Positions 58,136-64,000 of a DNA stretch of 64,000 nt are shown here, piece after piece; position 1 is the first letter of the stretch; the number at the start of each line of letters is the position of its first letter. Source of the DNA: an uncultured Erysipelotrichaceae bacterium. GTDB taxonomy: Bacteria; Bacillota_I; Bacilli_A; Erysipelotrichales; Coprobacillaceae. The position numbers were made by a program, and so were the translations under genes. The notes beneath the pieces are model-generated. The model saw only the letters and a program-made list of their open reading frames with translations, made no database searches and was not told the DNA's origin. The DNA is taken from positions 1 through 64,000 of the forward strand of contig UPXV01000001.1 in the NCBI GenBank assembly GCA_900538465.1, read 5' to 3'.

Positions 58136-60444
58136 TGAAAACAATTTATGAAACATTAGAAATGAATGAAATTCAACGTCAACTTGAAAGTTATTGTGCG
58201 TCTTCATTAGGAAAGAAAAGAATTCAATCTTTAATTCTTTTTGATGATTTAGAAGATTTACAAGAATCTTTAGAAAAAGTAAAAGAAGCAATGCGTTTAA
58301 TTTCTTTGCAAGGACGCATGCCTCTAGGGGGATTAAGTGATATTCATGTGTTGTTAGAAAAAGCCAATCGTGATGGAACATTATTAGGTGAAGAATTATT
58401 AAAAGTTGCTTCTCATCTTGAATGTATTCAAAGTGTTAAAAATTATATTGCATCATCTGAATATAAAACACATTATCTTCAAGAATTAAGTGATGGATTG
58501 GTGGAGAATCAGTATTTGATGGATGAAATCAAAAGATGTCTTTTACCAGATGGAACTATGCAAGATCATGCAAGTGACTTGTTATTTTCGTTGCGCCAAA
58601 AAATCCATCATTTACAATCACATATTCGTCGTCAAATGGAATCCCTTGTCAAAGAGTCAAAAGATATGTTATCGATTGATCAAATGACAACCAAAAATGA
58701 TCGTTTGGTTTTACCAGTAAAATCTGGTTATAAAAATCAAGTTCAAGGGCTTATCCATGCACAAAGTGCTACAGGGCAAACACTTTATATTGAACCTGAA
58801 GTCATTGTGTCTATGAATAATCAATTGAGTGAAGTACAAATTCAAGAAAGAGAAGAAGTAGAACGTATTTTACATCAACTTTCTCAAATGATAAAAGGAA
58901 ATTATTATCCTTTTCATTTTAATATGGAAATATTAGAGGAATTAGATTTTGTTTTTGCAAAAGCACAATATGGTTATCTTCATGATTGCTGTATTCCTCA
59001 AATAAGTGAAGATAGTGAAAACATTGTTTTAAAAGAAGCACGTCATCCATTGATTGATGAAAAGAAAGTCGTTTCAAATACAATTATTTTAAAAGACCAT
59101 CGTATGTTGTTGATTAGTGGTAGTAATACTGGTGGTAAGACTGTTACTTTAAAAACTGTTGGATTGTTATCAATGATGGCATTATGTGGACTTCCTGTTC
59201 CTTGTTTGGAAGCCAATTTACCATTGTTTGATCAAATTTATGTTGATTTAGGTGATGAACAATCTATTGAACAATCTTTGTCTACATTTTCAAGTCATAT
59301 GATGAAGATTATTGATATTTTAAAACATGCGAGTCATAGAAGTTTGGTTATATTAGATGAAATTGGTTCGGGAACAGATCCTCAAGAAGGAGAAAGTTTA
59401 GCTGAAGCTATTTTAACACGTTTTTTAGAATTAGGAAGTTTTGTTTTTGCATCAACCCATTATGGACGTTTAAAGACTTTTGCTAAGGAAAATCCAGAAA
59501 TCTTATTAGCATCAGTTGCTTTTGATTTAGATGCTATGCGTCCGACATATCAATTAAAATTAGACAGTGTTGGTCAATCTTATGCAATTGAAATTGCTCA
59601 ATTGTTAGGAATGGATGAAACAATGGTTGCTCATGCTAAGAAAATTAAAGAAGAATCTATGAGTGAACATGAAAAGTTAATGGAAGAATTAGAAGTCAAA
59701 CAAGAACAATTGACTTTAAAAGAAGAAGAATTACAAGCATTACTTCTTCAAAATCAAAAATTAGAAAAACAATATAAACATCAACTTCATCAAATTGAAG
59801 TTCAAAAGGAACAATGGTTACAAGCGGCTAAGGATGAAGCCAATCAATTATTAGAAGAAGCCAAAGACAATATTGATTTGGTTGTAGAAACAATCAAAAG
59901 CTCTTCATTAAAACAACATGAAGTGATTCAAGCAAAACATGATTTAGACCAAATGAAGTTTTTATCAGAAGATGTCTTAGAAAAACAAGATCATCCTTTA
60001 GCAGTGGGCGATCATGTTCAAGTCATTAAGATGAAAAGAGAAGGTGACATTGTTGAAATTTTAAAGAATCATATGATCGTTGTGTCTTTAGCAGGTTTAA
60101 ATGTGAAATTACATGAAGATGAAGTGCGTTTTATGCATCCTCAAACAAAAGTCAAGAAAGTGAAAAAAGCTGCAATGAAAAAATCAACAGTGAAAAAAAC
60201 AGGTTCATATGAGATTAATGTGATTGGAAAACGTTATGAAGAAGCTATGGATATGGTTGATAAATTCTTAGATGATGCTTTGGTTCTTGGTTATCCTCAT
60301 GTGCGTATTATTCATGGTATGGGAACTGGGGTTTTACGTAAAGGGATTAGAAAAATGTTAGAAAAGAATAAACATGTTGTTTCTTATCGTGATGGAGGAC
60401 CTAATGAAGGTGGATTAGGTGCGACTTTGGTGTACTTTGAATAA
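58135..60444 (+). CDS. mutS2: Endonuclease / ribosome-rescue factor MutS2
   Basis: 769 residues. It has the core and clamp helices, the MutS-type ATPase with Walker A S-G-S-N-T-G-G-K-T-V (about 329-338), Walker B L-V-I-L-D-E-I-G-S-G-T-D and S-T-H-Y-G. A long coiled coil (about 515-600) and a KOW-like linker follow. The C-terminal Smr domain has G-K-R-Y-E-E-A-M, R-I-I-H-G-M-G-T-G-V-L-R and a final D-G-G-P-N-E-G-G. MutS2 suppresses recombination and in Bacillus splits collided ribosomes. It overlaps both neighbours by one base (ATGA/TAATG type). Confidence 0.95.
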   Translation: MKTIYETLEMNEIQRQLESYCASSLGKKRIQSLILFDDLEDLQESLEKVKEAMRLISLQGRMPLGGLSDIHVLLEKANRDGTLLGEELLKVASHLECIQSVKNYIASSEYKTHYLQELSDGLVENQYLMDEIKRCLLPDGTMQDHASDLLFSLRQKIHHLQSHIRRQMESLVKESKDMLSIDQMTTKNDRLVLPVKSGYKNQVQGLIHAQSATGQTLYIEPEVIVSMNNQLSEVQIQEREEVERILHQLSQMIKGNYYPFHFNMEILEELDFVFAKAQYGYLHDCCIPQISEDSENIVLKEARHPLIDEKKVVSNTIILKDHRMLLISGSNTGGKTVTLKTVGLLSMMALCGLPVPCLEANLPLFDQIYVDLGDEQSIEQSLSTFSSHMMKIIDILKHASHRSLVILDEIGSGTDPQEGESLAEAILTRFLELGSFVFASTHYGRLKTFAKENPEILLASVAFDLDAMRPTYQLKLDSVGQSYAIEIAQLLGMDETMVAHAKKIKEESMSEHEKLMEELEVKQEQLTLKEEELQALLLQNQKLEKQYKHQLHQIEVQKEQWLQAAKDEANQLLEEAKDNIDLVVETIKSSSLKQHEVIQAKHDLDQMKFLSEDVLEKQDHPLAVGDHVQVIKMKREGDIVEILKNHMIVVSLAGLNVKLHEDEVRFMHPQTKVKKVKKAAMKKSTVKKTGSYEINVIGKRYEEAMDMVDKFLDDALVLGYPHVRIIHGMGTGVLRKGIRKMLEKNKHVVSYRDGGPNEGGLGATLVYFE

Positions 60445-62213
60445 TGAATGATTTAATTCGAGATAAACTCTCTTTATTACCATCTTCACCTGGATGTTAT
60501 TTAATGAAAAATAAAGAGGGAACGATTATCTATGTGGGAAAAGCAAAGAAGTTAAAGAACCGTGTTCATTCTTATTTTGTTGGTGCTCATAACTACAAAA
60601 CAACAAAATTAGTGAGTGAAATTGTTGATTTTGATTATATTGTGACAGATAGCGAAAAAGAAGCTTTATTGTTAGAAATTAATTTAATTAAAGACTATGC
60701 TCCTCAATATAACATTATGTTTATGGATAATACATATTATCCCTATATTCAAATGACAAATGAAGAACATCCTCGTTTAAAGATTGTAAGAAATGCCAAA
60801 GAAAAAAACGCAAAACATTTTGGGCCTTTTCCTGACGCTACGGCAGCAAGAGAAACATATAAATTATTAGACCGTTTGTATCCTTTAAGAAAGTGTAATC
60901 ATATTCCTAAAAAACCATGTCTTTATTATTCCTTGAATCAGTGCTTAGCACCATGTATCCAAGAGGTTGATCAGCAGGAATACGCATCCATTAAAAAATC
61001 AATTGTTAAACTTTTAAATGGAGATATTAAAGACAAAGTTAATGAATTAACAGAAAAAATGAATAAAGCAAGCGAAGAGTTGAATTTTGAACAAGCCAAA
61101 GAATATCGTGATTTGATTTCTCATATCCAATATGTGACTGCTAAACAACATGTACAATTTAATGACCATGTTGATCGTGATATATTAGGATATTATGTTG
61201 ATCATGGCTATTTAAGTATTCAATTGTTCTTTATGCGTTCTGGAAAACTATTGTCACGTGATTTGAATTTAGTACCTATTGGTGAAAATGTGCAAGATGA
61301 TCTTCAACAATTTATTGTTTCTTTTTATCAAAGCAATACTTTACCAAAAGAAATTCTTTTACCACAAGATGTAGATGATTCACTTATCAAAGAAATATTG
61401 GATTGTAAAATCTTAAAACCTCAAAAAGGCAATAAATATTCTTTGGTTCAAATGGCTATTGAAAATGCAAAGGAATCTTTAGAAAAGAAATTTAGTCTTA
61501 TTCAAAAAAATGAAGCTGCAACTATTGGTGCAATGAAACAATTAGGCGAACTTTTAAATATTCCAACGCCTCATGTGATTGAATTGTTCGATAATTCTAA
61601 TATCCAAGGAGCCTATGCGGTAGCTGGAATGGTTTGTTTTAAAGATGGTGTTCCTTCTAAAAAGGATTATCGTAAATACAAAATTAAAACAGTTGAAGGA
61701 CCTGATGATTATGCCAGTATGCGTGAAGTCATTTATCGTCGTTACTATCGTGTCTTAATGGAAGGCTTAACACCACCAGATATGATATTGGTCGATGGTG
61801 GATTAGGACAAATCCACGCTGCAAAGGAAGTTATTGATTCTTTAAATATGCCTATTCAAATATGCGGTTTGGCCAAAGATGATAAACATTCAACGGCCAT
61901 GTTGTTGGATGAAAATGGAACACCGATTCCTATTCATCCCAAAAGTGAATTGTTCTTTTTGCTTACGCGTATGCAAGATGAAGTCCATCGTTATGCGATT
62001 AGCTTTCATAAAAACGTACGTTCAAAATCTTTATTTGCATCAATATTAGATGACATTGAAGGGATTGGACCAAAACGTAAGAGACAATTGCTTAATCGTT
62101 TTAAGAGTGTGAAACGTATGAAAGAAGCAACTTTAGAAGAACTGCAAGAAATCTTACCAGAGAAAGTTGCTCAAGAACTTTACGAATCTTTACAAGATGA
62201 GCGCACATCATAA
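60444..62213 (+). CDS. uvrC: Excinuclease ABC subunit C
   Basis: 589 residues. The N-terminal GIY-YIG nuclease (S-P-G-C-Y-L-M-K-N ... I-I-Y-V-G-K-A-K-K-L) makes the 3' incision. The UVR helical hairpin (about 200-235) binds UvrB, the RNase H-like UvrC domain (about 370-520, F-D-N-S-N-I-Q-G and L-V-D-G-G-L-G-Q) makes the 5' cut, and a C-terminal helix-hairpin-helix pair follows. Its ATG overlaps the mutS2 stop by one base. Confidence 0.95.
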   Translation: MNDLIRDKLSLLPSSPGCYLMKNKEGTIIYVGKAKKLKNRVHSYFVGAHNYKTTKLVSEIVDFDYIVTDSEKEALLLEINLIKDYAPQYNIMFMDNTYYPYIQMTNEEHPRLKIVRNAKEKNAKHFGPFPDATAARETYKLLDRLYPLRKCNHIPKKPCLYYSLNQCLAPCIQEVDQQEYASIKKSIVKLLNGDIKDKVNELTEKMNKASEELNFEQAKEYRDLISHIQYVTAKQHVQFNDHVDRDILGYYVDHGYLSIQLFFMRSGKLLSRDLNLVPIGENVQDDLQQFIVSFYQSNTLPKEILLPQDVDDSLIKEILDCKILKPQKGNKYSLVQMAIENAKESLEKKFSLIQKNEAATIGAMKQLGELLNIPTPHVIELFDNSNIQGAYAVAGMVCFKDGVPSKKDYRKYKIKTVEGPDDYASMREVIYRRYYRVLMEGLTPPDMILVDGGLGQIHAAKEVIDSLNMPIQICGLAKDDKHSTAMLLDENGTPIPIHPKSELFFLLTRMQDEVHRYAISFHKNVRSKSLFASILDDIEGIGPKRKRQLLNRFKSVKRMKEATLEELQEILPEKVAQELYESLQDERTS

Positions 62214-62248
62214 ACTTTTTCTCATATATTAAATCAGGGAGGGTTACA

Positions 62249-62452
62249 ATGCATTCCTTATTAACGAAAAGAGAAAAAGAGATTTTCACGCTATTAACAC
62301 TTAATAAATCTACAAAAGAAATTGCTGAAGAATTATGTATCAGTGAAAAGACTGTTCGTAATCATATTTCTAATGTGATTCAAAAATTAGGTGTTGAATC
62401 GAGAATACAAGCTGTTTTGGAATTAATCAAGATGAAAGAGATTGATTTGTAA
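62249..62452 (+). CDS. Stand-alone LuxR/GerE-type DNA-binding protein
   Basis: 67 residues, a single GerE helix-turn-helix: L-T-K-R-E-K-E-I-F-T-L-L, S-T-K-E-I-A-E-E-L, and S-E-K-T-V-R-N-H-I-S-N-V. There is no receiver or sensor domain, similar in size to GerE. AGGGAGGG precedes the ATG. It sits 35 bases after uvrC and is followed by a terminator. Targets unknown. Confidence 0.85.
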   Translation: MHSLLTKREKEIFTLLTLNKSTKEIAEELCISEKTVRNHISNVIQKLGVESRIQAVLELIKMKEIDL

Positions 62453-62470
62453 ATTAATCTCTTTTTCTTT
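62434..62470 (+). terminator. Rho-independent terminator
   Basis: AAAGAGATT / AATCTCTTT with a partly paired loop, then T run; overlaps the stop of the LuxR-type gene. Confidence 0.8.
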
Positions 62471-62519
62471 AAAAAAAAGTGAATATGTATTATAATGGTC
62501 GAGAAAGGGTGATTGTATG

Positions 62520-63659
62520 AAAATGAAGACTTGGCATTTATTTTTGGTCATTATCATTTTATTTGGTTGCTCCTTTTTTGTGGTCAATTTAAGATTTGAT
62601 AAATTTTATAGATTAAATGGTGTTAATAATGATAATCGTGTTTTGATTGATAAATATTTAGATGAAGATGAACAGACCTATTTGATTGAAAATCAAATTT
62701 CTATTCATTTGTTTATTGATTATATTAAAGAAGATGATTTTCATTTACAAAACTATCAATATTATAATTATTTAAAAGATACCAATCGTTATCAAAAAAC
62801 AAATGATATTTTAGATATTGGAAATAGTTTAGCGACACGTTTGAATTATTTATATAAGAATCAAGCTTTTGATAAAGCCAAACAATTAATTGATCGGACT
62901 TTAGAGGGTGCATTTTTAGCAGAAGAGAATTTTCAATTTGATTACATAGATATATATGCTGATTTGTTACCTTTATATGATAAAAATGATTATTCTTTTA
63001 TAGAAGATACGGACTTTTATGTTCAAAAACTTCATATGATGGGTATTGAAAGTTTTGATGATGTCAAAGCAAAAATGAAAATGTTAACAACAGCTTATAC
63101 AAAGAAATCTTTAAAGCAGTTATTAACACAAGAATTACCACCAGAAACAGAAATTATTTTTAATCCTTATGAATTATCAACAATTGTTAATCAACAACAT
63201 TATATAGGACAATATGAGCCTAATGGCTTATTGTTGGTTCAAGATGTTCCAAGAGTGAGATATGCGATGTATTTACAAAGCGATGCTTATAGTGCGCTTT
63301 TAAGAATGTATCAGGATTTAAGTCAACATTATAATGGTTTCTTATTAAGAGAGGCGTATATTGGACCACAGAATTTATCTAAGGATGAGATTGGATATAA
63401 TGAATGGCAACTTGGTTTAACTATTCAAGTCGCACAATCTGAGACTGCTTATTCAAAATTTTCTGAAACACAAATGTCAAAATGGTTAGAGGAACATGCT
63501 TATGAATATGGATTTATCTTACGTTATCCTAAAAATAAAGCTTCAATTACTAACCATAGTTATGATGCTCATATTTATCGCTACGTTGGTAAATCATTAG
63601 CAAAGTCTTTATATGAATCCAATCTTACATTGGAAGAATATCAAATGCAAAAGAGATAG
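62520..63659 (+). CDS. VanY/M15B-like membrane-anchored protein lacking zinc ligands
   Basis: About 380 residues. An N-terminal membrane anchor (about 7-25), a long helical extracytoplasmic region, and a C-terminal domain (about 235-375) that follows the VanY D,D-carboxypeptidase pattern: W-L-E-E-H-A-Y-E-Y-G-F-I-L-R-Y-P-K, R-Y-V-G-K-S-L-A-K and L-T-L-E-E-Y. The zinc motif S-E-H-Q-x-G-L-A-x-D is here N-E-W-Q-L-G-L-T-I-Q. The E-P-W-H-x-R-Y motif is D-A-H-I-Y-R-Y. All three zinc ligands seem lost, so it is probably a peptidoglycan-binding pseudoenzyme. The start is the ATG at 62517 or 62523 region; spacing fits GAAAGG. murI follows at 10 bases. Confidence 0.75.
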   Translation, partial: KMKTWHLFLVIIILFGCSFFVVNLRFDKFYRLNGVNNDNRVLIDKYLDEDEQTYLIENQISIHLFIDYIKEDDFHLQNYQYYNYLKDTNRYQKTNDILDIGNSLATRLNYLYKNQAFDKAKQLIDRTLEGAFLAEENFQFDYIDIYADLLPLYDKNDYSFIEDTDFYVQKLHMMGIESFDDVKAKMKMLTTAYTKKSLKQLLTQELPPETEIIFNPYELSTIVNQQHYIGQYEPNGLLLVQDVPRVRYAMYLQSDAYSALLRMYQDLSQHYNGFLLREAYIGPQNLSKDEIGYNEWQLGLTIQVAQSETAYSKFSETQMSKWLEEHAYEYGFILRYPKNKASITNHSYDAHIYRYVGKSLAKSLYESNLTLEEYQMQKR

Positions 63660-63669
63660 GAGATAGTTT

Positions 63670-64000
63670 ATGAATAAACCAATTGGTCTTTTTGATTCAG
63701 GAGTTGGAGGCTTAACAGTTCTTACTTCTTTGATGAAAGAATTACCACAAGAAGATATTATATATATAGGAGATAATCAACATTGTCCATATGGAGATAA
63801 AACGAAAGAACAATTATTATCTTATACAAAAGACATCTGTCAATATTTTGTTGATAGAGATGTCAAAATGATTGTGTTGGCTTGTAATACAACAAGTGCT
63901 AATGTTTTATCAGAATTACAGGCATTATTTCCTCAAGTTCCCATTGTTGGAGTCATTCATTCAACCGTTCATGATTTCTTGATTCGTCATCATAAACGTG
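63670..64000 (+). CDS. murI: Glutamate racemase (3' end outside window)
   Basis: The first 110 codons are present. The N-terminal signature P-I-G-L-F-D-S-G-V-G-G-L-T-V, Y-I-G-D-N-Q-H-C-P-Y-G and the first catalytic cysteine region L-A-C-N-T-T-S-A are clear. It makes D-glutamate for peptidoglycan. TAGGAG precedes the ATG. Together with uppP and the VanY-like protein it adds a cell-wall theme to this end of the window. Confidence 0.93.
   Translation, partial: MNKPIGLFDSGVGGLTVLTSLMKELPQEDIIYIGDNQHCPYGDKTKEQLLSYTKDICQYFVDRDVKMIVLACNTTSANVLSELQALFPQVPIVGVIHSTVHDFLIRHHKR

Noticed and set aside
1..64000. CRISPR arrays, tRNA and rRNA genes
   Set aside because: No regularly spaced direct repeats, no cloverleaf with a T-loop GTTCGANTC signature and no rRNA-like blocks were noticed on reading.

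Overview
The window is AT-rich (roughly 30% GC) and its genes are short-spaced, mostly co-oriented and preceded by strong AGGAGG-type ribosome binding sites. T-box and c-di-GMP-I leaders, RNase HIII-like, MutS2, UppP and DUF1836 proteins, and a Gram-positive-style type IV pilus operon all point to a low-GC Firmicute. A gut Erysipelotrichia/Coprobacillaceae-like bacterium is my best guess, inferred from protein flavour only.

Layout. 1-7.9 kb: tail of a surface protein, two GNAT acetyltransferases, a NUDIX hydrolase, a LexA-like S24 regulator divergent from a degenerate Y-family polymerase, small conserved proteins, a Gfo/Idh/MocA oxidoreductase, a 10-TM metal-efflux-type protein and a DUF308 protein. 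8-15.3 kb: two large GGDEF/EAL proteins (one with two GGDEF domains), a MATE exporter behind an attenuator-like leader, and a DMT transporter. 15.4-27 kb: a complete type IV pilus operon (prepilin, PilD, PilC, PilM-PilN fusion, PilO, three minor pilins, PilB, PilT, second pilin). Its first and probably major pilin gene is frameshifted exactly at the prepilin-peptidase site, and one minor pilin carries carbohydrate-binding-like repeats. 27-30.2 kb: a Trp-specifying T-box, a Trp-containing leader peptide and a TrpXYZ-type ABC transporter. 30.2-36.4 kb: RpiR regulator, ParB-like protein, RsuA-type pseudouridine synthase, MATE, PepD and a GH1 glycosidase. 36.5 kb: a c-di-GMP-I riboswitch ahead of rlmD.

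37.9-47.2 kb is a decayed integrative element lodged in the 3' end of rlmD. Its broken large serine recombinase lies at the right end and its last codons repeat the rlmD C-terminal motif (ETVVLL). The element holds an AbiJ-like protein, a broken cyclase-like gene, a group II intron 3' end, an IS110-family insertion, and an intact pair of HEPN-like genes with a SEC-C micro-ORF. The pair is the best candidate for an undescribed defence or toxin system. 47.2-48.8 kb continues as a gene graveyard (HTH regulator and McrC remnants).

48.8-64 kb returns to core genes: uppP, DUF6054-like, GNAT, a membrane MutS-like ATPase, two hemolysin III proteins around a DUF1836 regulator, lspA-rluD-dCMP deaminase, an RNase HIII homologue that has lost catalytic aspartates, cvpA-mutS2-uvrC, a small LuxR-type regulator, a VanY-like protein lacking zinc ligands, and the start of murI.

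Two themes link the regions. First, c-di-GMP: two turnover proteins, a c-di-GMP riboswitch and a type IV pilus operon lie within 30 kb. Second, several homologues keep the fold but lose catalytic residues (Y-family polymerase, RNase HIII, VanY).
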